Assembly (NCBI RefSeq): GCF_040654855.1
Contig: NZ_JBFAIU010000287.1
Coordinates: 1 to 9,908, forward strand
Direction of reading: 5' to 3'
From: Asanoa sp040654855
Lineage (GTDB): Bacteria > Actinomycetota > Actinomycetes > Mycobacteriales > Micromonosporaceae
DNA: 9,908 bases
Positions 1-6,054 of the stretch are shown here, piece by piece (position 1 is the stretch's first letter; each line of letters opens with the position of its first letter). The notes beneath the pieces were generated by a model. The model had not been told where the DNA came from, did no database searches, and was given only the letters and a program-made list of their open reading frames with translations. Made by a program: the position numbers and the translations under genes.

Positions 1-511
1 CGCCAAGAAAATGATCACCTTGAGCGACAACGACGCGGCGACGAGGCTCTTCCAGAAGATCGGCGGCACGTCGGGGCTGAACACGGCGAATCGGACCTTC
101 GGCCTTAAGCAGACCAAGCCGCTGTCGTCCTGGGGGATGTCGAAGACCACCGCGGCCGACCAGATCCGCCTGCTCACCGCGATCACCGACGAGGACGGGC
201 GGCTGGGCGACGAGGACCGGAGCTACCTCTTCGACCTGATGAGCCAGGTCGACGAGACCCAGAACTGGGGAGTGCCCGCCGCCGCGCTCCCGGCGACCAC
301 CGGGGTCTATGTCAAGAACGGTTGGGACAACATCACCGCGGACGGCGGCCTGTGGCAGGTCAACTCGATCGGCCGGCTGGTCGAGCCGGGACACGACTGG
401 CTGGTGGCGGTGCTCTCCAACCATCACAAGACCCAGCCGGCGGGGGTACGCGTGGTCGAGGCGGTCGCGAAGTACGCGCTGGGCGAGCTCCGCAAGATCC
501 CGACCGTGTAG
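1..511 (+). CDS. Serine hydrolase, beta-lactamase/PBP-like (C-terminal part)
   Basis: This is the C-terminal part of a penicillin-recognising serine hydrolase; the reading frame is open at the left edge (first full codon at base 2), so the N-terminus and the catalytic SxxK lie outside the window. An SDN triad encoded at 23-31 matches the second active-site motif of class A beta-lactamases. V-K-N-G-W encoded at 311-325 stands where the KTG motif would be, with Asn for Thr. I see no ExxLN omega-loop with the deacylating glutamate, so it is probably not a true beta-lactamase but one of the secreted or lipid-anchored serine hydrolases common in actinobacteria. The end is well formed (G-E-L-R-K-I-P-T-V, then TAG). 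The next gene starts 243 bases on, so it is probably the last of its transcript. Family assignment is fairly sure; substrate is unknown. Confidence 0.85.
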   Translation, partial: AKKMITLSDNDAATRLFQKIGGTSGLNTANRTFGLKQTKPLSSWGMSKTTAADQIRLLTAITDEDGRLGDEDRSYLFDLMSQVDETQNWGVPAAALPATTGVYVKNGWDNITADGGLWQVNSIGRLVEPGHDWLVAVLSNHHKTQPAGVRVVEAVAKYALGELRKIPTV

Positions 512-715
512 CAGCCGGAGTCCCTCACCGCGCCCGACGGCGCGCATCTCGGTCGCAAAGGGCGAGTTGACGCAGCAGGTGTTGGTGGAACGTGGCCACG
601 GCGAGCGACCGGTCCGCGGCACGGGTCGTCGAGTGGACTTCGCGAAAGAGTCGGGCCGGCTTTCCGATGGGCAGGAGGGTCACCGCCCGTGGCGGGCTCG
701 TCGGGGCCGGCAGCA

Positions 716-751
716 CCTACGGTGGAGTCTCCGTAGGCCCGTCCGAGGAGA
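716..751 (+). promoter_or_regulatory. Leader hairpin next to the dehydratase ribosome binding site
   Basis: The 243 bases between the serine hydrolase and the dehydratase hold no gene I can support. Near its end CCTACGG (716-722) and CCGTAGG (731-737) form a perfect 7-bp stem with an 8-base loop. The ribosome binding site GAGGAG (745-750) follows, 4 bases before the ATG at 755. TCTCC (728-732) is also complementary to GGAGA (747-751) in the binding site and overlaps the hairpin's right arm, so the two pairings exclude each other. This is the geometry of a translational switch, but it may be chance in GC-rich DNA. TACGGT (718-723) also resembles an actinobacterial -10 box, without a good -35. 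Confidence 0.3.
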
Positions 752-754
752 GCC

Positions 755-1729
755 ATGACCGTTGCCACGCGCGCTGTCCTTCCCCCGAAGCCGAGTGATC
801 TCGCGACAGCCGCGGAGCGGATCCGCGCGCTGCTGCCGCCGACGCCGCTGATCCCGACGAACGCCGGCCCGGCCGCCGCTCTCAAGCTCGAATGTCTTCA
901 GCCGACCGGCTCCTTCAAGGTGCGCGGCGCGCTGTCAGCCCTGAGCGACCTCGATGCCGCGGGCCGGGCCGCCGGCGTCGTCACGGCGTCGGCGGGCAAC
1001 CATGCGCTCGGCATCGCGTACGCGGCTGCCCGGCTCGGCGTCGAAGCCACGGTGGTCGTGCCGGCCACCGCCTCCACGGCCAAGACGCGCGCGTTGCGTG
1101 CGTACGGCGTCCGGCTCGTCGAGCACGGCGAGAGATACGAAGCGGCGGAGCGTCACGCGCTCGAGCTCGCCGCAGCGGGGCGGACCTACGTCTCCGCCTA
1201 CAACGACGCCGCGGTGATCGCCGGGCAGGCGAGCGTGGCTTCGGAACTGCGGGCTCAGATTGCCGGCCCGGTGACGGTGGTCGCGCCCGTCGGCGGCGGC
1301 GGGTTGATCGCCGGCCTGTGTCTCGCCGCGGCACAGGACCGTGAGATGCGGGTCGTCGGAGTCGAGGCACAAGCGTCACGGGCGTTGTCCGCAGCGGTCG
1401 CCGCCGGCAACGTGGTGCCGGTGGAGGTGGGCGCCACCCTGGCCGACGGGTTGGCGGGCAACCTGGAGCCGGGCAGCGTCACTCCGCAGATCGTGGCCGA
1501 ACACGTGTCCGCGTTGACGGCCGTGACCAAGACCGAGATCGAGACCGCCATGCGGTTCCTCGCCACAGAACACGGTTTGCTCGTCGAAGGTTCCGGCGCG
1601 GTCGCGGTGGCGGCCGTACTCGCGGAGAAGATCGACCCGGCCGGTCAGGTGGTGGCCGTCGTGACAGGCCGCAACGTCGCGCTGTCTGTGGCGACCCGGG
1701 TGCTCAGCGGCGCTCCGGGTGCGGCATGA
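755..1729 (+). CDS. PLP-dependent threonine/serine dehydratase (ammonia-lyase)
   Basis: A 324-residue fold-type II PLP enzyme of the threonine/serine dehydratase family. Such enzymes deaminate a hydroxy-amino acid in the cytoplasm to a 2-oxo acid and ammonia. The PLP lysine is K55 in S-F-K-V-R-G (53-58). S-A-G-N-H (79-83) is the substrate loop, G-G-G-G-L (180-184) the phosphate-binding glycine loop, and T304 in T-G-R-N replaces the usual serine of S-G-G-N near the pyridine nitrogen. There is no C-terminal ACT regulatory domain, so it resembles the short catabolic type (TdcB, hydroxyaspartate lyase, EutB or serine racemase-like) rather than allosteric biosynthetic IlvA. The ATG has a good GAGGAG ribosome binding site. 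The nitrilase-family gene 58 bases downstream may share its transcript. Family is sure; exact substrate is not. Confidence 0.93.
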   Translation: MTVATRAVLPPKPSDLATAAERIRALLPPTPLIPTNAGPAAALKLECLQPTGSFKVRGALSALSDLDAAGRAAGVVTASAGNHALGIAYAAARLGVEATVVVPATASTAKTRALRAYGVRLVEHGERYEAAERHALELAAAGRTYVSAYNDAAVIAGQASVASELRAQIAGPVTVVAPVGGGGLIAGLCLAAAQDREMRVVGVEAQASRALSAAVAAGNVVPVEVGATLADGLAGNLEPGSVTPQIVAEHVSALTAVTKTEIETAMRFLATEHGLLVEGSGAVAVAAVLAEKIDPAGQVVAVVTGRNVALSVATRVLSGAPGAA

Positions 1730-1787
1730 GCACCACCGACATCGGTGTGGTCAGCCGCGACGCCTTCCTCTGTAGCAGCCTTACCGG

Positions 1788-2594
1788 ATGCGGATCGGAA
1801 CCTGCCAGACCCCGGAGATCCTCGCCGACACCGACGCGGCGGTCGAGGTCGTAATCGACTTCGCCCAGCAGGACGACTCGGTCGACCTGCTGCTGTTTCC
1901 GGAGTGCTTCCTGCAGGGCTACCTCGTCACGGAAGAGCATGTCGGGCGGCAGGCGCTGGCCTTGGAGTCGCCGGGTTTCGCGACGGTGCTGGCCCGGCTG
2001 GCGGCAATCCGGCAGACACTCGTGCTCGGGCTGATCGAGCGTTCCGCGGACCACATTTACAACACCGCGGTGGTCGTACGCGGCGGCCGGGTCCTCGGCT
2101 CGTACCGCAAGACGTTCCTGACCGCTGGGGAAGCGGTGTTCACAGCGGGCACCGACTACCCGGTGTTCGTCTGCGGCTGGGTGCGGTTCGGCATCAACAT
2201 CTGTTACGACACCCAGTTTCCACAGGCGGCGGCCGCCGTGGCGGCGGGTGGCGCGCAGGTGCTGCTGGTGCCGGCGCAGAACATGATGCGTCGAGAGAAG
2301 GCGTTCTGGTGGCAGGACCGGCACAACGAGATCCGGGCCCGCCGGGCGCGCGAGACGGGGATGTGGCTGGTCTCGTCGGACGTCACCGGCGAGCGTGACA
2401 CGACCCGGATCGGCCTGGGCCCGACGTGTTTCCTCAACCCTTCGGGCGACGTGGTCGCGCGGGTGCCTGCCGGTCGGACGGGGATGGTCACGGTGGACAT
2501 CGCCGCAGGGGACCGGCCAACCACGCGGCCACCTGGCGGCGACTCCGCAGGCGGACGACGGGCAGGTTCGGCGGGAGCTGAGCCATCCGGGTAG
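1788..2594 (+). CDS. Nitrilase-superfamily carbon-nitrogen hydrolase
   Basis: A 268-residue cytoplasmic amidohydrolase of the nitrilase superfamily, which hydrolyses amide or nitrile C-N bonds. The whole catalytic set is visible: E39 in F-P-E-C, K108 in Y-R-K-T, and C139 in G-I-N-I-C-Y-D. An in-frame stop at 1773 leaves ATG 1788 (M-R-I-G-T-C-Q-T-P) as the natural start, and family members begin this way. There is no clear ribosome binding site, so translation may depend on coupling to the upstream gene. Family resemblance stops near residue 240 (V-D-I-A-A-G-D). The last 28 or so residues, rich in G, P, R and A, are read from the antisense strand of the neighbouring kinase-like gene and look like a replacement tail. 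Context beside a dehydratase would fit amino acid or amide catabolism (for example an omega-amidase-like role), but this is inference. Confidence 0.9.
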   Translation: MRIGTCQTPEILADTDAAVEVVIDFAQQDDSVDLLLFPECFLQGYLVTEEHVGRQALALESPGFATVLARLAAIRQTLVLGLIERSADHIYNTAVVVRGGRVLGSYRKTFLTAGEAVFTAGTDYPVFVCGWVRFGINICYDTQFPQAAAAVAAGGAQVLLVPAQNMMRREKAFWWQDRHNEIRARRARETGMWLVSSDVTGERDTTRIGLGPTCFLNPSGDVVARVPAGRTGMVTVDIAAGDRPTTRPPGGDSAGGRRAGSAGAEPSG

Positions 2595-3048
2595 CTGTGT
2601 CGCCGTGCGTACGCCAGGCCCAGCGCAGGATGTGGTCCGGGTCTGTGCAGAGAGTCCACAGTGGCGGCTCGACGTTCCCGTTCCACAGCTTCTCGCGGCG
2701 GATCCGCCTTGCGACGGTGCGGCGGACGAGTTGGCGCATCACCTGGGCTCTGGGCAGGTCGAGCCAGACCATGAGGTCGGCCCGCTCGGCGAGGCGGGCC
2801 CGCACCTTGCTGTACTGCCATTCGGTCACCCACTCTTCTCGCTCGCGGAAGCGGTCGACCTCGTTTTCGAACGAGGGCAGCGGTGTCCAGTCCGGGCCGT
2901 GGAAGAGCGCGTCGATCTCGATGTGCGGCAGCCGCAACGTCGCCGCGATCCGGCGGGCGACCGTCGTCTTGCCGGAGCCAGACGTCCCGGCGACGAGCAC
3001 CCTTCGCGGCCGGTGGGGTATCGCGTCTTCAGACGTCAGCAGAGCCAT
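2488..3048 (-). CDS. P-loop AAA-type kinase-like protein (adenylate kinase/FlaR-like)
   Basis: A 186-residue P-loop NTPase of the small adenylate-kinase-like group, often annotated as AAA family ATPase or topology modulation (FlaR-like) protein. Walker A is G-T-S-G-S-G-K-T-T (21-29) after a short basic N-terminus. H-I-E-I-D-A-L-F-H (42-50) is the acceptor-side strand typical of this group. D-L-M-V-W-L-D-L-P (91-99) is the Walker B-like strand. An arginine-rich lid with W-N-G-N-V-E (122-127) is the group's hallmark. The end, V-V-R-L-R-S-R-R-Q-V-A-A-W-L, looks natural, so this gene appears whole and the overlapping nitrilase tail the altered partner. ATG 3048 has a weak GGTGG about 10 bases upstream. 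The substrate of this family is not established; a small nucleotide or related phosphate acceptor is likely. Confidence 0.9.
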   Translation of the reverse strand: MALLTSEDAIPHRPRRVLVAGTSGSGKTTVARRIAATLRLPHIEIDALFHGPDWTPLPSFENEVDRFREREEWVTEWQYSKVRARLAERADLMVWLDLPRAQVMRQLVRRTVARRIRREKLWNGNVEPPLWTLCTDPDHILRWAWRTHGDTATRMAQLPPNLPVVRLRSRRQVAAWLAGPLRRCPP

Positions 3049-3360
3049 GGGTCAACCACCGTCGGCTTCACGGCGGGTGACCGGGCACGGCCGAGGCGCC
3101 CAAGCAGGCATCTCCAGCGGCACGGATCGCCATGACGGCTGCATCGCTGGGCTGTGCGTGAGCCGGCGAGAGTCCGACACCGCGACCGTCACATCCGGAC
3201 GCATCACCATGACAGCTGCCCCAGGACTCATGCGCGATGCTGAGGCGGCAGCGCGGCAGCCGTCAACAGCGACACGGAGTGGCGGTCGTCGGCGTGACGC
3301 CGTGCGGGTGAACGGCCCACGAGGCGGGGCCGCGCGTCCGTCGGCGCCGGGTGTGGCGGG
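3049..3360. other. Stretch without a convincing gene
   Basis: About 310 bases upstream of the kinase-like gene. On the minus strand a 51-codon frame begins at an ATG (M-R-P-D-V-T-V-A-V-S-D) and ends with TGA at 3054-3052, one codon before the kinase ATG and in the same frame. Its third positions are clearly less G/C-biased than those of the neighbouring genes and it resembles nothing I know, so I do not call it a gene. The stretch presumably carries the kinase-gene promoter. I see no strong hairpin terminator, tRNA or transposon end. It may be a decayed remnant, given the duplication next to it. Confidence 0.5.
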
Positions 3361-3462
3361 TCCGGTCATCGGGTGAAGGTTTCGCTGATCGCCGCGTCCA
3401 GGGAGCGGCCCGTCGTGGGCTCGACGTACTGGTCGGCGAGCATCAGGCCGCCCAGGTACGAC
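3361..3462 (-). repeat. 102-bp tandem repeat, copy beyond the epimerase stop
   Basis: This unit matches 3463-3564 at 100 of 102 positions. It is an extra copy of the last 31 codons, the stop and five following bases of the epimerase gene, lying just past that gene's stop codon. It differs at 3374 (T versus C at 3476) and 3386 (T versus G at 3488). Both changes alter an amino acid (Ala to Thr, Arg to Ser). As the period is 34 codons it stays in frame with the gene and ends with its own TGA, but the intervening stop means it is normally untranslated. Confidence 0.93.
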
Positions 3463-3564
3463 TCCGGTCATCGGGCGAAGGTTTCGCGGATCGCCGCGTC
3501 CAGGGAGCGGCCCGTCGTGGGCTCGACGTACTGGTCGGCGAGCATCAGGCCGCCCAGGTACGAC
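3463..3564 (-). repeat. 102-bp tandem repeat, copy forming the epimerase 3' end
   Basis: This is the copy in use: it encodes the last 31 residues of the epimerase, from S-Y-L-G-G-L-M-L-A-D to E-T-F-A-R, plus the stop at 3470-3468. It abuts the second copy (3361-3462) directly. The sharp boundaries and near identity, including at third codon positions, suggest a recent head-to-tail duplication. Confidence 0.93.
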
Positions 3565-4376
3565 GGGTTGACGCCCGACTCCTTGCCGCTCAGGGTCTGC
3601 AGCCCGCCGCCGATTCGTAGGGCCGTGTGCACGACGGCCGCCGGTAGCCGGCGGACCTTGCGTGGGCGGCCCGCGGCTTCGGCTACGCGGGCGATCATGT
3701 CGCGCCACGAGAGGTTCGCGTCGGCCGCCGGGAGGTCCGCGCCGCTGCGCTGCTCCAGGGCGTCGACCGTCATGTCGCCGACGCTGCGGGCCGAGACCAC
3801 CGCCGTGCCGCCGGTGGGTGCCAGCAGCGGTGCGCGGGACCTGACCCAGCGGTCCAGCGGCGGCGCCCAGTTGGGCAGCCGGTCGCCCGACCGGCCGAAC
3901 ACGAACGGCAGCTCGATCACCGCTACCGGAAGGTCGGGACCGGCCGCCGCGCGGGCTTCCCGTGCCTGCTCCACCCGGCAGCGGACGTAGGTGTGGTGCT
4001 CCGCGAGCCGCCATTGCGGGTGCAGCCGCTCGAAGTAGGTGTAGTACGAACCCAGCACGACGCCGCGGGTCAGGCCCTGCTCGCGGGCCGCGGTGAACAG
4101 GCGCACGACCGGCTCGACGAGGTCGCGGCGGAACACCGGGTAGATGGGCTTCCGCAGCGGCCGCTGCTCGTCGGTGCGGGCGGCGTAGACCACGCCGTCG
4201 TGGCCGTCGACCAACGCGGCCAGGTCGGCCGCCGACGCGGTGCCGAGGTCGAGCGTGTGGTCCACGCCCGGGCCGGCGGTGCGCGCCGTCGCGGTGGGGC
4301 TATGGCCGCGCTCGCGCAGCACGTCCGCCACCTGGGCACCGATCAGACCGCTTCCACCGATCACGAGAATTCGCAC
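3468..4376 (-). CDS. NAD-dependent epimerase/dehydratase family (extended SDR)
   Basis: A 302-residue extended short-chain dehydrogenase/reductase. It opens with the Rossmann strand and dinucleotide motif G-G-S-G-L-I-G (7-13). D-G-V-V-Y-A-A-R (60-67) follows the usual NNAA-like strand position, and L-P-F-V-F-G-R (156-162) is the typical substrate-side segment. The active-site tyrosine would be Y130, but the lysine of YxxxK is an arginine (R134, Y-V-R-C-R), so activity may be altered or it may only bind nucleotide. I chose GTG 4376 because the protein then begins at the Rossmann strand and a leaderless promoter fits it; GTG 4391 would add five residues. Neither has a ribosome binding site. It lies 33 bases after the helix-hairpin-helix gene on the same strand. 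The last 31 codons are tandemly duplicated past the stop. Confidence 0.88.
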   Translation of the reverse strand: MRILVIGGSGLIGAQVADVLRERGHSPTATARTAGPGVDHTLDLGTASAADLAALVDGHDGVVYAARTDEQRPLRKPIYPVFRRDLVEPVVRLFTAAREQGLTRGVVLGSYYTYFERLHPQWRLAEHHTYVRCRVEQAREARAAAGPDLPVAVIELPFVFGRSGDRLPNWAPPLDRWVRSRAPLLAPTGGTAVVSARSVGDMTVDALEQRSGADLPAADANLSWRDMIARVAEAAGRPRKVRRLPAAVVHTALRIGGGLQTLSGKESGVNPSYLGGLMLADQYVEPTTGRSLDAAIRETFAR

Positions 4377-4382
4377 GCGCGC

Positions 4383-4413
4383 ATCGTCCACTATGGAACC
4401 GGTTGCTTGTCAA
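4383..4413 (-). promoter_or_regulatory. Candidate leaderless promoter of the epimerase
   Basis: A consensus -35 box TTGACA (4413-4408) is followed after 19 bases by GACGAT (4388-4383), which keeps the A, A and T most often conserved in -10 boxes. Six bases later is GTG 4376, so the transcript could begin at the start codon. The -35 overlaps the stop codon of the upstream gene and lies in an 11-bp odd palindrome GCTTG-T-CAAGC (4405-4415). The spacer is long and the -10 weak. Confidence 0.4.
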
Positions 4414-4607
4414 GCCCTCAGTCCGCGAACGAGCTGGCCGCGCTCGGCCAGCGCGGCTGCGAGGATCCGGACCGCCTTGGGGCCGACGCCGTGCATGGCC
4501 AGCCGGTCACGCTCGCGGCAGGCAGCCACCTGAGCGAGGGTCGTGAGCCCCGGCCGGCCGATCCGAGGCAGTTCACCGATCCGTTCCGGCACGTCGCGGG
4601 TACTCAC
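4410..4607 (-). CDS. Small helix-hairpin-helix DNA-binding protein
   Basis: A 65-residue protein, from GTG 4607 to TGA 4412-4410. It has two short segments typical of a common small actinobacterial family: E-L-P-R-I-G-R-P (12-19) followed by T-T-L-A-Q-V-A, then the hairpin M-H-G-V-G-P-K-A-V-R-I-L (38-49). The H-G-V-G-P-K hairpin resembles the helix-hairpin-helix motif that binds the DNA backbone without sequence specificity in repair enzymes and in the C-terminal domain of the RNA polymerase alpha subunit. There is no catalytic domain. The GTG lacks a ribosome binding site; a CAAACT -10-like box six bases upstream suggests leaderless transcription. It is divergent from the GlsB-like gene and upstream of the epimerase. 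Its cellular role is not known to me. Confidence 0.8.
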   Translation of the reverse strand: MSTRDVPERIGELPRIGRPGLTTLAQVAACRERDRLAMHGVGPKAVRILAAALAERGQLVRGLRA

Positions 4608-4613
4608 GGCACC

Positions 4614-4640
4614 AGTTTGCCAAACCGACCTACGCTGTGA
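4614..4640 (-). promoter_or_regulatory. Candidate leaderless promoter and palindrome of the helix-hairpin-helix gene
   Basis: On the minus strand CTCACA (4640-4636, approximately) and CAAACT (4619-4614) form weak -35 and -10 boxes about 16 bases apart, with GTG 4607 six bases further. An 11-bp odd palindrome GTTTG-C-CAAAC (4615-4625) covers the -10 and could be an operator. It has the same form as the palindrome at 4405-4415. Confidence 0.35.
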
Positions 4641-4658
4641 GATGGGCATCCGAGGAGG
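4631..4658 (+). promoter_or_regulatory. -10 box and strong ribosome binding site of the GlsB-like gene
   Basis: TACGCT (4631-4636) fits the actinobacterial TANNNT -10 pattern and would give a leader of about 23 bases. GAGGAGG (4652-4658) is a near-perfect ribosome binding site seven bases before GTG 4666, and it decides that start over ATG 4642 upstream. I find no good -35. Confidence 0.55.
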
Positions 4659-4665
4659 TTCTGCC

Positions 4666-4950
4666 GTGGAGATCTCGGGCATTTTCACCGCGCTGGTCGT
4701 CGGCATCGTCATCGGTGTGCTGGGCCGGCTCGTGCTGCCGGGCAGGCAGCGCATCGGTTTCTGGTTGACCGTGCTGGTCGGCATCGTCGCGGCGCTGCTG
4801 GGCACCCTGGTCGCGTCCGCTGTTGGGGTCGCCGACACCGACAACATCGACTGGATCGAGCTGGCCCTGCAGATCGCCTTCGCCGCCGGCGGCGTGGCCG
4901 TGATCGACCGCCTCCGCCGCGGCAGCCGGCACCGCTCGATCACCCGGTGA
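4666..4950 (+). CDS. GlsB/YeaQ/YmgE-family stress response membrane protein
   Basis: A 94-residue integral membrane protein of the GlsB/YeaQ/YmgE (transglycosylase-associated) family, a group linked to general stress but without a defined activity. Three hydrophobic segments are visible at about 4-24, 33-56 and 64-82. The first loop carries the family's G-R-L-V-L-P-G-R-Q pattern (20-28), and glycine-rich helices (V-G-I-V-I-G-V-L-G) are typical. A short acidic stretch, D-T-D-N-I-D-W, separates helices two and three. The tail is basic (R-L-R-R-G-S-R-H-R), so it probably ends in the cytoplasm. GTG 4666 is set by a GAGGAGG site. Its stop overlaps the start of the Mth938-like gene by four bases (GTGA), so the two are translationally coupled. 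Confidence 0.92.
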   Translation: MEISGIFTALVVGIVIGVLGRLVLPGRQRIGFWLTVLVGIVAALLGTLVASAVGVADTDNIDWIELALQIAFAAGGVAVIDRLRRGSRHRSITR

Positions 4951-5324
4951 CGGAGCCGGCGCGCTCCCCGCGGATCCTGTCGGTCTCGTGGGGCAGCATG
5001 ACGGTCGACGGCCTGCCACCGGGCAAGGACTTCATGCTCTTCCCGGGCGGCGGCCGGGAGTGGGACTGGTCCACGACCGGCACCCGCCACGACCCAGGCA
5101 TCCAACCGGCCGACGTCGAAGAGCTCCTCGCTCACGGCGCGACCACCGTCGTCCTGTCGCGGGGCATGGACCTGCGACTGAAGGTCGACCCGCGCACACT
5201 GAAGCTGCTCGAAGCACGCGCCGTGCCGATGCACGTCGTCGAGACCAAAGAGGCGGTACGCCTCTACAACGCACTGGCCGACGCCGCCCACCCGGTCGGC
5301 GGCCTCTTCCACTCAACCTGCTGA
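4947..5324 (+). CDS. Mth938-like domain protein (AAMDC/DUF498 family)
   Basis: A 125-residue single-domain protein of the Mth938/AAMDC family (DUF498), a compact alpha/beta fold found in all domains of life. Its molecular role is uncertain; eukaryotic relatives include AAMDC and the complex I assembly factor NDUFAF3. Diagnostic segments are S-P-R-I-L-S-V-S-W-G-S-M (7-18), K-D-F-M-L-F-P-G-G-G-R-E-W-D-W (27-41), T-R-H-D-P-G-I-Q-P (46-54), V-V-L-S-R-G-M (68-74), V-V-E-T-K-E-A-V-R-L-Y-N (97-108) and the C-terminal G-G-L-F-H-S-T-C. It is full length. There is no signal or membrane segment, so it is cytoplasmic. Its GTG overlaps the stop of the GlsB-like gene. It ends 14 bases before the convergent hydrolase gene. 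Confidence 0.93.
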   Translation: MTEPARSPRILSVSWGSMTVDGLPPGKDFMLFPGGGREWDWSTTGTRHDPGIQPADVEELLAHGATTVVLSRGMDLRLKVDPRTLKLLEARAVPMHVVETKEAVRLYNALADAAHPVGGLFHSTC

Positions 5325-5338
5325 CCACGGACCGGTCG

Positions 5339-6037
5339 TTAGATCGTCAGGTGGTCGCGGATGAAGACCCGCCAGCGGGCGATCGCCGTGGGCGGTGTCT
5401 CCGCGTGTGGGCCGGGGTGCTCGGCGAGTTCCTTGTCCCTCGACCCGAGCGCGTCGAACAACGCCAGCTGACCCTCCCGCGGAAAGATCTCGTCGTCTGA
5501 CTGCACGTGGAAGAGGGCCGGCGCGCGGATCTGGCGTGCGTCGCTCGCCGCGCGTGCAGGGGCCGCCATCGCAGCCGGCAGCGCGGCCGTCTGTGTCAGG
5601 CCGAACTTGCCCAGGACCACGCACCGCAGCCGGTCGCCCAAGGCCGCCGCCACCGGCAGTCCGTAGCGGGTTCCCATGGACAGGCCCACGTACGCGAGTC
5701 GGTCCGCGTCGGCGTGTCCCGCGGCCACGACGGCCCGCACGGTCGCCAGCCAGTCACGCGTCATCCCGTCGAGCACGGCCTCGACGCCCACCTCGGCGAT
5801 CCGGGACCGATAGTCCGAGGGCGACACCCGATCACCGTGGTACGGGCCGTCGATCGCGACCGCCGCGAAGCCGGCCCGCGTCGTGAACCACGTCGCCAGT
5901 TCGACGATCCGCGCACTCCGCTTGTGGCCGCTGCCGCCGTGACCCAGCAGCACGAGCGGCGCCGGCGTCGGCCCGGCCGGAGGCAGCCACAGCACACCCG
6001 GCACCTCACCGACGCGGAACGACCGCTCGGCAACCAT
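5339..6037 (-). CDS. Alpha/beta hydrolase (dienelactone-hydrolase-like)
   Basis: A 232-residue alpha/beta-hydrolase close to the dienelactone hydrolase/acyl-peptidase-like group. The oxyanion segment is L-G-H-G-G-S-G-H-K (31-39). The nucleophile elbow is G-L-S-M-G (118-122) with S120. The acid is D181 or D182 in Q-S-D-D-E-I-F, and the histidine is H211 in P-H-A-E-T. There is no signal peptide, so it is cytoplasmic. I chose ATG 6037, which has GGATGG seven bases upstream; a TTG at 6049 would add four residues. It follows the acyltransferase stop by 17 bases on the same strand, so it probably belongs to that transcript and would be under the twin-palindrome control. The substrate is likely an ester or thioester, perhaps lipid-derived given the neighbour, but this is inference. 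Confidence 0.9.
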   Translation of the reverse strand: MVAERSFRVGEVPGVLWLPPAGPTPAPLVLLGHGGSGHKRSARIVELATWFTTRAGFAAVAIDGPYHGDRVSPSDYRSRIAEVGVEAVLDGMTRDWLATVRAVVAAGHADADRLAYVGLSMGTRYGLPVAAALGDRLRCVVLGKFGLTQTAALPAAMAAPARAASDARQIRAPALFHVQSDDEIFPREGQLALFDALGSRDKELAEHPGPHAETPPTAIARWRVFIRDHLTI

Positions 6038-6054
6038 GCGGCCATCCAACGCCG

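Noticed and set aside
567..595. TTGACG as a -35 box for the dehydratase
   Set aside because: No TANNNT-like -10 lies 16-18 bases downstream (ACGTGG at 17), so I do not call a promoter.
680..706. T-box-like sequence in the dehydratase leader (GAGGGT-CACCGC, then GGGCTCGTC)
   Set aside because: It resembles the T-box core AGGGTGGNACCGCG but lacks the TGGN that pairs with the tRNA end, and I could not recognise a stem I with specifier loop. A covariance-model search with the T-box family would settle it; no hit is expected.
3055..3207. 51-codon minus-strand frame just before the kinase-like gene
   Set aside because: Its third positions are much poorer in G/C than the neighbouring genes and it has no recognisable motif; kept only as a note in the gene-free stretch.
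3052..4014. Long 320-codon minus-strand frame across the duplication and epimerase
   Set aside because: It is an arginine/proline/glycine-rich shadow of the epimerase in another frame; the epimerase frame has clear SDR motifs over the same bases.
4410..5312. 300-codon minus-strand frame opposite the GlsB-like and Mth938-like genes
   Set aside because: Only its last 65 codons look like a protein (the helix-hairpin-helix gene). The rest is antisense to two well-supported plus-strand genes.
5325..5338. Bidirectional terminator between the Mth938-like and hydrolase genes
   Set aside because: The 14-base gap contains only a short loopless palindrome around ACCGGT and no T-run on either strand.
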